This document shows, piece after piece, positions 42,281 through 53,100 of a stretch of 64,000 nucleotides of DNA. Origin of the DNA: UBA8199 sp035358715 (GTDB lineage: Bacteria; Verrucomicrobiota; Verrucomicrobiia; Limisphaerales; UBA8199); NCBI GenBank assembly GCA_035358715.1, contig DAOPPX010000001.1:186001-250000 (forward strand), in the 5' to 3' direction. Made by a program: the position numbers and the translations under genes. Below the pieces are notes generated by a model. It was not told the origin of the DNA. It saw nothing but the letters and a program-made list of their open reading frames with translations, and ran no database searches. Position 1 is the first letter of the stretch. Each line of letters starts with the position of its first letter.

Positions 42281-45200
42281 AGCGGCGTAATGGGCAGGTT
42301 TTGGTAGAGGTTGATGTCCGGCCAATTGGTCAGGTTGAACTTGCTGTTGAGCCAGTACCAGACATTGGTGTTGGGTGGCTTGAACTCGAAGGTGCCGAGC
42401 AGGTTGGTGATCGGGATGGCGTTGGCCAGCGGCTGAGTCAGATCCGGCGGTTGAGAAAAGAGATTCGTTTCGTAGTAAGCCCCGACTTCGGGATAACTGG
42501 CGTAATTCGGATCGAGTTGGACGATAACCGCGCTATTCGTCAGGGAGTAAAACCGGTCGGGTTCCAGCGTTTTGAATTGCATGCCAAAGGTCTGCCACGG
42601 CCCGCTGTTGCCGAACCGGTAACGGAGCACCAGATTGGTTCGGCCGTAGAGGTTCCCCGGGATGAGCCACCGATTGCCTTGGCGCACTGGCTCGAGGCTG
42701 TAGGCGAAGAGGTCGCCCACGGCTTGGAGCGTCACGTTGGTGGTGTAGCTCTCCAGCCACACCGGCTTGTAGAAGTAAATCCGATCGGCCGCATCCGCCC
42801 CCACCTGGAGCCGGGGATCGGGATCGTCCACCCTGAAATCGAAGTAATTGGCGCTGACCAGCGTTTGCAGTGGGATCTGCGGCTCATAATCAATGCCGTT
42901 GCCTGAGACCACAACCACCCGGTGATACACCAGCAGGTTGGCCACCGGCTGGCTCAGGGGGATATAGGCGCTCCAGTTAGCGCCATCCAGGCTGACCTGG
43001 TGATAGTACTGCACCAGCGGTGAGGAGTGCAGGAGCAGGTTGGTGGCGTAGACCAGCGTGGGAATGCCAGGCAAAATGGTCCAATAGGGGGCAACAAAGT
43101 TCGTGATGGAATTATCCGGTTGGACGGCTGTGACGGTAATCTGCGAGAGGTCGCTATTGATCCAGTAGGGGCGGGTGGCCTGGAAAGTGTAAGCGTGGCT
43201 GCCTGGGCTCGGAAACACCTGGCCCTGTGGCGCTGGCGCCCAGACGCTGTTATCGACGTTGTAAAAGAACTGCGCCCCGGGCGTGGCCGTAGCGAGAAAA
43301 ATGGGGTTGAGCGTCGAGAGCGTTCCGCCGCTGCCTGCAACGCTCGGAACAGGTGTCGCGACCTTCCCCTGGAACGTGTTGGTGGACTGTGCCTGAACCA
43401 GATTATAGCGCTCCGCCTGGACGAGCATGGTGGTCGTCTTGTCGAGGGTCAATTGGGCTGTTCGGCTGGCAAAATAGAGCTGATTGGTAAGCCCTTCCTG
43501 AGCAAGGGTGATGCGCAAGCGGCTGCCAAAGGCGCTGCCAATGTTCACGGCCAGGTTCGTGGTAAACAGGGCATTTGAGGGGCTCACCGTCACATAAGGC
43601 TGATAACTGATGGTCAGGCTGCTGGTCGGGCTGGCCACGGCAACGGGGCTGGTGATATGGCCGTAGATTGTCCCTTCTCCGGGATAGGCGATTTGGTAGC
43701 TCAGGTTGGTGCCCATCGGCGTGTCGTTAATCCACACGGTGGAGGGGGTCTGCGCGTTGGAATTGGAAACAACCACGTACTCGCCTTGTTGCTGAATGCC
43801 GGGCGCCACCAGGTACGCGGTAAACGCGAGGTTGGTGGGCGGGCCGCACAGGCGCAGACTGGGATTGGCGGAGAACGCGGCCAGGGCGAAAGTGTACGCG
43901 GCATCCAGACTGAGGCTGCCCGAGGCCCGTCCCATCTGCGCCTCGCCGTCGGGCAGGGCGATTTTGTACCAGATGTAGGAGTTCGGATTGGGATCGGTGA
44001 GCGTGAGCGCGATGCGATTGGTGGAAACCGAGTTGGTCGTCAGCGCCAATGGCAGGAGCGAATTGGTGTAACCGAGGCTGAGATCCACGTTGAGCGCGGA
44101 GGAAAGCCAGCCGGGCCGCGAAGCCACCACCGCGAGCGCCGGGTAATCCGGTGTGATGGTCGCCTGGCTGGAGGCGTAGGTTACGGTGTTGGTGCCTTGG
44201 GTGACCGTCAGGCTGGCGGCGGGTGTGGTTGTGGCCAGGATAATCTGGTTGTCCTGCCAGGTGCAGGTCGGAGCAGATACCGTGTTGGTGTAGTGCCCGG
44301 TGAGCGGGTAAACGTCGCCGCCTACGGTAACCAGCACGTTGAGCCAGGCCGACTCGGCGAGCGCAAGGCCGGTGAACGGCTGACTGGGCGGGTCGGCTGG
44401 CGGATTCCCGTTTCCGTCACCGATCGAATAGAGGACCGTCGACCCCGGTGGCGCATTGGTGAGGCTCACGTTCAGGCTTCCGGCAAAAGTCTGGGAGGCA
44501 GTGAGCTGCATGTTGGGTGAAAGCCTGTAATCGCGATGCGTGGTAAAGGTGGGCCCGTCCTGGAACACGATCAAAAAATCGGCGCTCAACGAGCTGGAAA
44601 TCACCTGGGACGTGAATATCGGTGATTGGGTGCTGGCCGGGCCGTCCATGCTGTAATAAACGGTCATGGGGAGGCCGGACACGCTTTGGGCTTGCACGCT
44701 CAAGCTCTCGGTGAACGTCGTCGAAGGCGTGAGGTAATACTGGCCCTGGTAAAAATTGGTGCTGGCGTCCATAAGCACCTGCACCACGCCTGAAGGAGGG
44801 TAGGTATTGTCGAAAACGCGCAGGTAAAGCGTGTCGCCCGGGTTTGCCGTGAAACTGGAGGAATTGATAGGCACGAGCGAGCCGAGGCTGCTGCCCTCGC
44901 AGATGGTCATGCCCTGGTTGGTGTTTCCCTGGAAGGTGAACGTGACCGTCTCCGGCTGCGGCGAATAATTCTTCCACTCAAACCAGATGCTGCCGTTGCC
45001 AACCAGGCTCTCGCCGGCTTCGAGGGTGGAACCGTCCAGTTGGCCGCAAGTGACTGGATTGACCAGCGGGCGGGCGTTGGCGAACATGTCGTTATTGGGC
45101 GCGGCCGTGTCCTGCGAAACGTTGACGGCGATGATGCCTTGAGTGCCGGCCAGCGAGTCCACGCCGATGCGATACGGCTGCATGCTGGCAGGCACGGCAA

Positions 45201-48200
45201 ACCGGTTGGTGCTGAATACCATGGCATTGGTGAGGACGCTGCCAGCAAACACCTTGACCACGACCGGGCAGGAGCTGTCGGAGAGATCGAAGTTTAACTG
45301 GCCGGGGTGATTGGGCAGGACCCACCACCAGAGGGTCTTGCCGGCCCCGCCCGGAAAAGTGTCGGCCGCCTGAATCTCCGGCTTTTCCCAGTGGGTGGCG
45401 CTGCTGTTGTCCTCGATGCCGTATCCGTGAAACACGCTCACATATGGACCGCATCCGGCCTGGGCGCCCTGCGCGTAGCCGGATTGGAGGTATATCTGCG
45501 TGGGGTTACAGACCAGGTCATTCACGGGCGTCGCCGACTCCAGGAGAACATTAAGAGCACCTGGCACCGAATCCGGGGCGGCCCGGTTGAGGTCAGAGGA
45601 AAGTCCCCGCCAGTAATTCGGAGAGGAGAACCACGGCAAACCGAACGAGGTCAGCGAATTGGTCAGGGCCGCATCCACCATGAGGTAATAGGTCCTCCCC
45701 TGCGGCAGGAAATAGCCGTAGCCGTCCGAAATCAGGCTCAGGCTATCCAGCGGGTCGGGGCCCAGCGCCGCAATCGGCGAAAAGGTAGTTCCAGCGAAAC
45801 TGAGGTAGTATACACGCGACTCCGGCACATTGAGCGCATACCAGATGCTCTGGCCGGCAGGCCACTCGGTGTCGTATATGCCGGCCGATTCGAGGGCGCT
45901 CAGGGCGGAGTTCTCAAGCGATGCGGCGCCAAAGCGCATGATCTTCTGGCGGCTTGCCCCGTAGATGTTGCCCAGGACTTTCGCCCCCGACCAGGTGATC
46001 GTCCGCAGATATTTGCCGCCCAGGTAATTGGTGAGCGTCTGTCTCAGCGTGGGCTGGACCGGCGTCGCCGTTTCGATGAAATCGTTGGCCGGATATGGAA
46101 TCTGGGTCACATCGAAATCCATGAGCGTCCCTTCGTGTCCTAGCTCCGTGTCGACCCGTAACCGAAAGGTCTGGCCCGGAAACGCGGGAAAGATGACCGC
46201 TTGCGCCTCGTTGAACGTGTAAGAGATGGCGTTCCAGGCGATGTAATCGGTGATGGTGGCGGGCAGGGTCGAGTTGGTGGTGACGTGGAAGTTGAGCGGG
46301 TTGTTCCTGTTGCGGTTGACGATGCTGAGCGTTCCGGCTGCAGGCGTAGTGAATTCCCACCAGAGCGACTTGCCGGACAAACGGGCGGATTCGTGCGGGG
46401 CCAGGCTTGCTTCCCCGTTTTGCAAACCGGCGTTCCGGTTGTCGGCGACCACCCGGTGCGTGTACTGCCGCATGCTCACCGGCCCGAAGGGGGTCGGGAC
46501 GTCCCAGGCCACCGGGTCCAGCGTGAAGGCCGTGCGGTTCTCGAAATCGTCGTTGGTGGGCAGCGGAATTACCTGCAGCGTGAAATCCGTTGCCTGTTGC
46601 AGGGGGATGGCGCGCAAGGTGAGCGGGGCAAGGTCCACCAGCGTTAACTGCAAAGGAAACTCGTACTGGTTGGTGTAATAGCGGGAGGCGATCAGGGCGC
46701 CACGCTGGTAAGCCTCCAGCAGGACGGGATTGCCGTTGGTGGCGGGGTTGAGGAACACCTCGATCCCCGGCTGCTGATGGGGATCATAGGTGAACCACAG
46801 GTCGCAGGCGCCTTTGCCATCGTCCGGATTGAGCGTGGCGTAGGTCGAATAGAGGCGGTACGAGGCAGCCAGCGTGATGGGTAGCGCGTTGGTGAGTTCA
46901 TCGTTCGAAGGCGGCAGTTGATAGGTCGCTTGGAGCGCGTATTGGTCGAAGCCTCCGCCCACACCGATTACCACTTGCTCCCCGGGCGTGGTCAGGGCGG
47001 GCGTGGCCAGCGGGGTGAGCTGCGTCATGTCCGCGCCGGTGGCTACCAGCAGCGTGGGGATCGGCGACGACAACGCAACCGTCAGATACCCGGCCCCCGG
47101 CGCGTTCCATAAGTACCAGACCGAGTGTCCCAGCGGATCTCCCGGTTTGGCTGTTCCATTATCCTGTCCGCTGGCCGTGTAGGTGCGGATTTCGCCGTTG
47201 CTGTACAGATCGGACGTATAGTCGGTCATGAACTGCGGTGTGTTGAAGTCGCTGTTCGTTGGATACGAGTCCAGGCCGAGGGCCAGCGTGCCGGCCCCGA
47301 CCTCGCCGGCACTTGCGCCCAGCCAGAAATCGTATGTCTTGCCGGCGGCGACGGGGAAGGTCTCGGTCATGGCGCTCAGGCTGTCAGGAGGAATGGGCGA
47401 TTGGGTCTGGTGATCCAGCAGCATCCAGTTGGTTGGATTGTAAGGGCCGGAGAGCTCTCGCACTGAAAACGTTCCGTTGCTGGCGGCGGCCACACTCCAC
47501 CAAAGGGAATTGTTCACTCCCGGAACCAGTGGGTCCTGCGGCTCGCCAACTCCTGCAAAGTAGTTGTAGACCAGGAACTGCCGGCTGGCAGTCAAGGCCA
47601 GCGCGTTGGTGAAGTAGTCGTTCGAGGGGTGCTGGGTGATCTCGGCGTCCAGGTCGAATTCGTTCTGGTCCCCGCCCACCGCCAGGACCACGACCTCTCC
47701 GGGCACGGTGGTAAAGGGCGCCGTTTTGGGCGTGAGCGTCTGGAAAGTCGGGCTGGAACTGCTGGAGCTGTAAACCCAGACCGTGTTGGTGCTGCTGTTT
47801 ACTGTGAGATGCCCGGCAATCGGGGAATCAATCCGGTACCAGACGCTGGCTTGTTGATAAAGGGGCTCAAGCGGCTCGGTGGTGGTGTTAAAGTTGTTGC
47901 CGTGCGCGTGGTAGAGATAGCGGGTCCCGTTGTCGTACCAGGACGCGCTTGGAATGAGCGTATAGGCATCAGTCAGGTTGTCGTTCCCGGCAAAGGGATG
48001 GAATATGCGCGTGATCTGGAACTCACCCGGGGTGTCGGCCGCGTCGATTCGCAGAAAGAACACGTCGCGGCTGTTGATGGTAAAGACAAACGGGTTCAGG
48101 AAGATGTAGGGGTTGAGTCCGATGTTCGTGTTCACGACGCGGTTGTCGCCGAGAAAAGTCAGCGCCGCCAGGTTGGTTCCCTTGTAAACCGAGAGGTAAG

Positions 48201-48651
48201 GCGTTCCGAGCGGCTTGGCGTATTGTCCCTGCAGCGGGTTAACCTGGATTTCCACGTTGCCGTTCAAGGGCGAGGTGAGCACATACCACAGCGTGTTGCC
48301 GGCGAAGAGCACGTCCGGCTCATTGGTCTGGGTGCTGGCAAACAGGTTATACTGCAAGAAACTGGCGCTCGTGGTGACCGGCTGCCGGTTTGTTATCGCC
48401 AGCGACAGGGCGCGCTCGAAGAGATCATGTTCAGGAAACTGCCGCAGGTTGAGCTGCATCTGGTGAGTTCCGGGACTCGCATGGGCGCGGATGAGATATG
48501 TGCCGCCTCCCTGCACCTGCACCGGAGAAAGCAGCGGGGTGGCCGTTAGGGGATCGACATCCGTGCCTGCCGAGGACGAAAGACACTGCAAGACCAAGGC
48601 GGCCGCCACAGCCGCGCTTTTGGCCTGTCGAATGAGTCCCGGATGGTCCAT
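42277..48651 (-). CDS. Giant exported PPC/CHB_HEX repeat protein (~2124 aa)
   Basis: The frame opens further up, but ATG 48651 directly follows TATAATGGAGGGA and begins a good signal peptide (A-K-S-A-A-V-A-A-A-L-V-L-Q-C-L-S-S-S-A-G). The first ~1300 residues repeat an N-D-x-F-x-N-A ... S-L-W-W-x-x-x-x-P-x-x-G module (PPC-like); the rest contains chitobiase C-terminal-like Y-Y-x-x-D-G units. No protease or hydrolase core is seen. A surface adhesin or matrix role is likely by analogy. Confidence 0.85.
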   Translation of the reverse strand: MDHPGLIRQAKSAAVAAALVLQCLSSSAGTDVDPLTATPLLSPVQVQGGGTYLIRAHASPGTHQMQLNLRQFPEHDLFERALSLAITNRQPVTTSASFLQYNLFASTQTNEPDVLFAGNTLWYVLTSPLNGNVEIQVNPLQGQYAKPLGTPYLSVYKGTNLAALTFLGDNRVVNTNIGLNPYIFLNPFVFTINSRDVFFLRIDAADTPGEFQITRIFHPFAGNDNLTDAYTLIPSASWYDNGTRYLYHAHGNNFNTTTEPLEPLYQQASVWYRIDSPIAGHLTVNSSTNTVWVYSSSSSSPTFQTLTPKTAPFTTVPGEVVVLAVGGDQNEFDLDAEITQHPSNDYFTNALALTASRQFLVYNYFAGVGEPQDPLVPGVNNSLWWSVAAASNGTFSVRELSGPYNPTNWMLLDHQTQSPIPPDSLSAMTETFPVAAGKTYDFWLGASAGEVGAGTLALGLDSYPTNSDFNTPQFMTDYTSDLYSNGEIRTYTASGQDNGTAKPGDPLGHSVWYLWNAPGAGYLTVALSSPIPTLLVATGADMTQLTPLATPALTTPGEQVVIGVGGGFDQYALQATYQLPPSNDELTNALPITLAASYRLYSTYATLNPDDGKGACDLWFTYDPHQQPGIEVFLNPATNGNPVLLEAYQRGALIASRYYTNQYEFPLQLTLVDLAPLTLRAIPLQQATDFTLQVIPLPTNDDFENRTAFTLDPVAWDVPTPFGPVSMRQYTHRVVADNRNAGLQNGEASLAPHESARLSGKSLWWEFTTPAAGTLSIVNRNRNNPLNFHVTTNSTLPATITDYIAWNAISYTFNEAQAVIFPAFPGQTFRLRVDTELGHEGTLMDFDVTQIPYPANDFIETATPVQPTLRQTLTNYLGGKYLRTITWSGAKVLGNIYGASRQKIMRFGAASLENSALSALESAGIYDTEWPAGQSIWYALNVPESRVYYLSFAGTTFSPIAALGPDPLDSLSLISDGYGYFLPQGRTYYLMVDAALTNSLTSFGLPWFSSPNYWRGLSSDLNRAAPDSVPGALNVLLESATPVNDLVCNPTQIYLQSGYAQGAQAGCGPYVSVFHGYGIEDNSSATHWEKPEIQAADTFPGGAGKTLWWWVLPNHPGQLNFDLSDSSCPVVVKVFAGSVLTNAMVFSTNRFAVPASMQPYRIGVDSLAGTQGIIAVNVSQDTAAPNNDMFANARPLVNPVTCGQLDGSTLEAGESLVGNGSIWFEWKNYSPQPETVTFTFQGNTNQGMTICEGSSLGSLVPINSSSFTANPGDTLYLRVFDNTYPPSGVVQVLMDASTNFYQGQYYLTPSTTFTESLSVQAQSVSGLPMTVYYSMDGPASTQSPIFTSQVISSSLSADFLIVFQDGPTFTTHRDYRLSPNMQLTASQTFAGSLNVSLTNAPPGSTVLYSIGDGNGNPPADPPSQPFTGLALAESAWLNVLVTVGGDVYPLTGHYTNTVSAPTCTWQDNQIILATTTPAASLTVTQGTNTVTYASSQATITPDYPALAVVASRPGWLSSALNVDLSLGYTNSLLPLALTTNSVSTNRIALTLTDPNPNSYIWYKIALPDGEAQMGRASGSLSLDAAYTFALAAFSANPSLRLCGPPTNLAFTAYLVAPGIQQQGEYVVVSNSNAQTPSTVWINDTPMGTNLSYQIAYPGEGTIYGHITSPVAVASPTSSLTISYQPYVTVSPSNALFTTNLAVNIGSAFGSRLRITLAQEGLTNQLYFASRTAQLTLDKTTTMLVQAERYNLVQAQSTNTFQGKVATPVPSVAGSGGTLSTLNPIFLATATPGAQFFYNVDNSVWAPAPQGQVFPSPGSHAYTFQATRPYWINSDLSQITVTAVQPDNSITNFVAPYWTILPGIPTLVYATNLLLHSSPLVQYYHQVSLDGANWSAYIPLSQPVANLLVYHRVVVVSGNGIDYEPQIPLQTLVSANYFDFRVDDPDPRLQVGADAADRIYFYKPVWLESYTTNVTLQAVGDLFAYSLEPVRQGNRWLIPGNLYGRTNLVLRYRFGNSGPWQTFGMQFKTLEPDRFYSLTNSAVIVQLDPNYASYPEVGAYYETNLFSQPPDLTQPLANAIPITNLLGTFEFKPPNTNVWYWLNSKFNLTNWPDINLYQNLPITPL

Positions 48652-48664
48652 TCCCTCCATTATA
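48652..48664 (-). promoter_or_regulatory. -10-like TATAATGGAG motif before giant gene start
   Basis: TATAAT on the minus strand (48664-48659), GGAGGGA, then ATG 48651: the same layout as four plus-strand genes of the window. Confidence 0.5.
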
Positions 48665-48971
48665 GGTCCGGGTATCCGGGACCTTCGTGAAGCCGGGCGG
48701 CCTTCGCCAGTTCGACTTTGGGCGTCCTCGTGGAGACCCAAGCGGTACGCCGCAAACAAGGCGGCTCGTGTCAACTCCTCTGCGGGCTCGTTAGATCAAA
48801 ACTGGCAGCAAGTTAAATAGGTGCATTTTCCTGTGCCACACCAGGCACCACTGGCAGAAGCCTATGAGCCCGTAGCGTCAATGGGCGATTCTCTGTAGTG
48901 CAAGGGGGAACACCCCGAGGCTGGAGCCAGTCAGCGCCGACGAAGGACGAAACGGAGTATACCGACTTCCC
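48665..48971. other. Intergenic region upstream of the giant gene (307 bp)
   Basis: Between the TPR gene stop (48972) and the promoter-like motif. It contains a short GGGGaacaCCCC hairpin near 48904 without a T-run. No ORF is convincing. Confidence 0.45.
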
Positions 48972-49517
48972 TCAAATGTTCGTGCTCATGCTGTCCCACA
49001 ATGGCTTCAGATCGGGGTCGTCAACCCCCGCCTTTTGCACAGCCATATCATTGAGCACAGCCGCCCTCTTGAACCACTCTTGAGCCTCCTCAAACCGGCC
49101 AAGCTGGGAACAATAGCAGCAGAGGTTGTAGGGAACCGTCCAGATGTCATCAAACTTGTCGGCTACTGTCGCCAAATGAGTGTAGGCCTCCTGGGTGCGC
49201 TTGAGGGCATGCAGCGCAAACGAGTGGTGAAGCCAGCCCTCCGCACGGTCGGGCGCCGCTTTCATGAGAGCCAGGCCGACGCCCACGCACGCGCCCCATT
49301 TCTTCGTACCGGCATAAACCTGCCACCGGATTTCAAGAACATCGGGGTGCCGAAGCGCTTCGGGCGAAAGCCTTTCGAGCTCCTCGTTTGCTTCGACGAG
49401 GCTTCCCAATTCCAGCCATCCTTGGGCAGCTCGGAGGTAGTGTGTATCCGGCGGTTCGAGCGATTTCACATGCACAATCTTTCCCGTTGCTTGGCCATCC
49501 GCAAGCCCAATCGCCAC
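48972..49517 (-). CDS. TPR-repeat protein (181 aa)
   Basis: Starts with GTG 4 bases after the macro-domain gene stop. Residues ~25-170 comprise three to four degenerate TPR units (LRAAQGWLELGSLVEANEELERL; GWLHHSFALHALKRTQEAY; VPYNLCCYCSQLGRFEEAQEWFKRA in pieces). A soluble adaptor, functionally tied to the macro-domain protein by coupling. Confidence 0.8.
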   Translation of the reverse strand: MAIGLADGQATGKIVHVKSLEPPDTHYLRAAQGWLELGSLVEANEELERLSPEALRHPDVLEIRWQVYAGTKKWGACVGVGLALMKAAPDRAEGWLHHSFALHALKRTQEAYTHLATVADKFDDIWTVPYNLCCYCSQLGRFEEAQEWFKRAAVLNDMAVQKAGVDDPDLKPLWDSMSTNI

Positions 49518-49520
49518 CGG

Positions 49521-50006
49521 TTATCGCACGGGTGGCGCCAAATCATAGACCGCGGTGGGAATACCCCTGGCGACAAGCTCCTCCTCGATGATCTTCGCGA
49601 CCACCTCCCACTTGCCGCCGGCAAGCCCGCAACCAATGCGAGGCATGTGGACGGACGCGCCCAATCGCTCCGCCGCCAAGGCCACCTTCCGCAATCCCTC
49701 CCGAATCGCCAAATATCGGACCGGCGGAACACCTTCGATCGTTCGGATGCCTTGCTGACCGATCAGGTTGGCCACCCACAATGCGCTTGCGACTTGAACG
49801 ATTTGAACCTCGCCAAGGGCAAACGGTCTCCCCTCCTTGCCAGCATGCCAGGCGCGATAGCGCTGCTCCGCCATGGGCCAACGGTTCGAGAGCGCCAGAA
49901 CAAATCCGCGCCCCCAGGCACCGACATCATTGCAAATGTGAACGATGAGTTTTGGCCCCTCGCCGATGGGTTGGGTGGCATCTCCGATGATGTATTTGGT
50001 CTCCAT
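49521..50006 (-). CDS. Macro-domain (ADP-ribose binding/hydrolase-like) protein
   Basis: 161 aa from ATG 50006. Seen: Y-I-I-G-D-A-T strand, V-H-I-C-N-D-V-G-A-W-G-R-G-F loop (ADP-ribose phosphate loop with the Asn-Asp), and M-P-R-I-G-C-G-L-A-G-G-K-W near the C-terminus. The GxGF and IGCGLAG loops are those of TARG1/DarG-type macro domains that remove ADP-ribose. No DarT-like toxin is adjacent. Its targets are unknown. Confidence 0.87.
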   Translation of the reverse strand: METKYIIGDATQPIGEGPKLIVHICNDVGAWGRGFVLALSNRWPMAEQRYRAWHAGKEGRPFALGEVQIVQVASALWVANLIGQQGIRTIEGVPPVRYLAIREGLRKVALAAERLGASVHMPRIGCGLAGGKWEVVAKIIEEELVARGIPTAVYDLAPPVR

Positions 50007-50168
50007 TTCCAAAATGCTGATGCGCTCAGAGTTCGTTAATTTCGTCAGACGGAGTTTATCAACACCGTCAACGGCTGCCGGAGGCGGCAGATTTCACGGC
50101 GAGCACTTCCCGACTTGCGGATGGCAATCCCGAGCAAATCCAACCGAGTCTGCTGGGATCGTGGAGGC

Positions 50169-53100
50169 TCATGGACTAGGCAGGGTATTGGTCAGCCAGG
50201 AATAATTTCCGATCACCTCGTCGCTCTGCAAGTAGCCCAGCCTGGTGGCATAGAAATGAGCGGCCACAGGCTGGGCTTGTGGCTGCAGGACGGGGGGTTG
50301 GTTGGTCAGGACCATCTGCAGGTTATCCGGGGTATTGAGGTAATAGGCGACGGCATCCGAGGGCCGGTCGGTGCCAATGCTGAGCGTGATCGGCCCAACC
50401 GCGTCGCTCGCGGCCAAAGGATTGACTGTCGGCGGCGGCGTCTTGAACTGCGCGTAGGCGTATTGGAGCGGGTTGGTTTGGCCGCCGCTGACGGACGTGT
50501 AATAGAGGTAGCCATTCCCGTTGTCCATCCCGTCCAACTGGATCGGGCCGGTGTACGTGCTCCAGTCCTGATTTTCCAGGCGGTAAAGCACCGTGGCCCC
50601 GGCTGCCTCCGGGTTCAGCGTGATGGTGACGGGGCCGCTGGCATTCGAGAGAGCGCCACTGGTGGTCATCTGGACGCCCGGCACGCGGGTGTATGTCTCC
50701 GTCCGGAACACCGGAGTCCTGCCGTCCCGATAGAGCCCCACCGTCAGGGTGGTGGTGTTGGTGAGGCTGATAGGGCCGCCGGCGTAAACCGTGGCGTTGG
50801 TGCCGGGTTGCGTGCCGTCGAGCGTAAAGACCAGGAGCGCGTTTCCGTAATTGGTGTCGCACGAAAGGTAGACATCCTGCTCCTGCACGAAGGAGCGGCC
50901 GGCAGGAGTGATACTCAGATCGGAACTCAAAGACAAAAACAGCGTGGTGTTGGTGGCTTCGACCTCCGAGACGAGCATCCCGGTCGCCGGTGGGGTGAGC
51001 TGGTACCACAAATCGTTGTTCGTGTAATCGGCTGAGAGCGGGTAGATGGTGTAATTGAGGGCATAGATCCAGTTGGTGCCGTTTTCGAAAGCCCGTGTCG
51101 CGTTGGGAACCAAAGGCGTGGCGTTCTGCGGACTGTCGTTGGCGCCGGGATTCTCGACGGTGAACTCCAAGGTGAACTCGACATCACTCGCGGTCCGGTC
51201 CGTGCTCAGATAAACCGTGTCGTTCAGGTCGTAAACCGCCTGCACCGAGTCCGCAAAGCTGCCGTTTTGGTTGTTGCTGGCCGCCTGGGTGAGGTTGGTG
51301 AGGCTGGTGCCCCGCCAGAGCGTGGCCAGCGGGGTGCCGCCGGAGAATTTCACCCGGACAAACCCTTTGTAAGGCATCTGCATCTTCCACCATACCGAGC
51401 CGCCGCCACTGCCAGGTTTGGCGGGTTCGCCGTCCTCCAGCGTGGAGAGATAGGTGTAAGCCTTGGCGATGAAGTCAATCCGCTGCCGGGTGACGTCCAC
51501 CGACCCGGCTGCCTGCTGGCTGGAAACTGGAAAGAGCGGAGTCAGCGTGATCGGGGCTGTCTGGTCGGAAACGAAGGTGTAGGACATGCGCACGTCTCGA
51601 GCCGGAGTCGAGACGGCGAAGTTGTTCGGGACAGCGTACAAGTAAGAGACTCCGGGGCCGCGGACGAATGATTTGGAGAAGTCGACCAGGCCGGCATATT
51701 GCGAATTCTTGAAGGTGACGTAATAAGGGGCCCCTTGGTTTTGGCTGTAATAGGCCGGGGTGGCTGTCCCCACCGGCGAAATGGTGAACGGCCCGCAGAT
51801 GTTGGACATGGAGGCATACGTCCAGGTCCAAGGCACGTTGATGCTGTAGGCGTCCGGCCCCCAAACACTGGGGAAAATGTCCTGGCTCAATGCGTAGGCG
51901 CGGTCCTGGGGATTGACCAGGTAAACTGTGCTGCGCGCATCGCGGTTGGAATCGGGTTGGACGTAAACGGTCCCGTTCGGGTCGGTATTGCGCGGATCGT
52001 AGGGCACGGGTCCGGTGGTGGCGAAATCTGCGTAAGTGTGGTTAGGCACAGGAGCCGGCCCGCTAAAGTCGGTGTTCCAGCCGTTGACCCAGACATCCAG
52101 CAGATGATCGGCTGTAACGCGATACCAGTTGCGCAGGTAGCCGTTGGCCGTTGCGGTCCAGAACCCCGCCGGTACCTGGTAATTGTAAAGGTAGAGGTTG
52201 GTTCCGTTCGCGTTCGTGAGGGAGAGGATCGTTGTTCCCAGTTGGATCGCATTGGCAAAGGCGTCGTTCTGCGGATATTCCGTCAGCGTGAGGCCGACGT
52301 TCACGGGTACGGAGAGAAGGGACGGACCGGGGCTGACCTGGAGCATCACGTCCTGCCCCGCTTGAACGGGAAGCGACAGATTGTTGCCCGAACCCAGGAG
52401 CAGCAGCGACGAAAGGCTGTTGCCCTGGTAGGCCTTCACTTGGCCGTTGATGGTGAGCCGGCCGGAAACAGGCACTGGAACCCGATACCAGAGCGAGCCG
52501 TTGCCGCTGGTGGGCGGTTCGCCAGGTTCCGTCGTGGCGCCATTGGGCTGGGCCGTGATGCCGGCCGTGTAGATGTTTCCGTTCAAATAGGTCGCCTGGT
52601 TCCAGCTCACGAGCGCCGCGTTGGTGAAGGCGTCGTTGGGCGGCGTCTGGTAGAAAACGAAGTTTACCTGGCAGCCGGCCGGGCCTCCGTATTGCACCAG
52701 GTAATAGCCGCCGGCCTTCACGTAAGGGGTGGCCGTTTCGTTGCCGCTTACCGTGATCACCTGATTGGACCGGGCCGGGTCCATCGGAATGAATTGGAAC
52801 GTGCAGGGCGACCAGTTGGGATAAATGAGGAGCCGCCCGTCGGCGGGCAGGCTGAACCGATACCAGACGCTGTCGGGCCGGTCGTCTTCGGTCTGGGCGC
52901 CGAGATTGTAGGTGCCGAACAGGAAATTGTAGTTCGTGTATCCGGCCGTGCTGATGGAGGGCGTCAAAGCGATGGCGGTCGCGGCGGTCTCGTTGGTGAC
53001 CGGCATGATTACCCCCGGGCTGTCCGACACCGTGACCCCATTCTGGTTGATGACAAAATAGGCGTAGTTCTGCGGGTTAACCACCATCATGTTCTGGCAG

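Noticed and set aside
41171..48549. Plus-strand ORFs of 200-380 codons opposite the exported proteins
   Set aside because: Low-complexity, no ribosome sites, and covered by well-supported minus-strand genes with signal peptides.
48898..50039. Plus-strand ORFs opposite the TPR and macro-domain genes
   Set aside because: No family resemblance, while the minus strand encodes recognisable TPR and macro domains.
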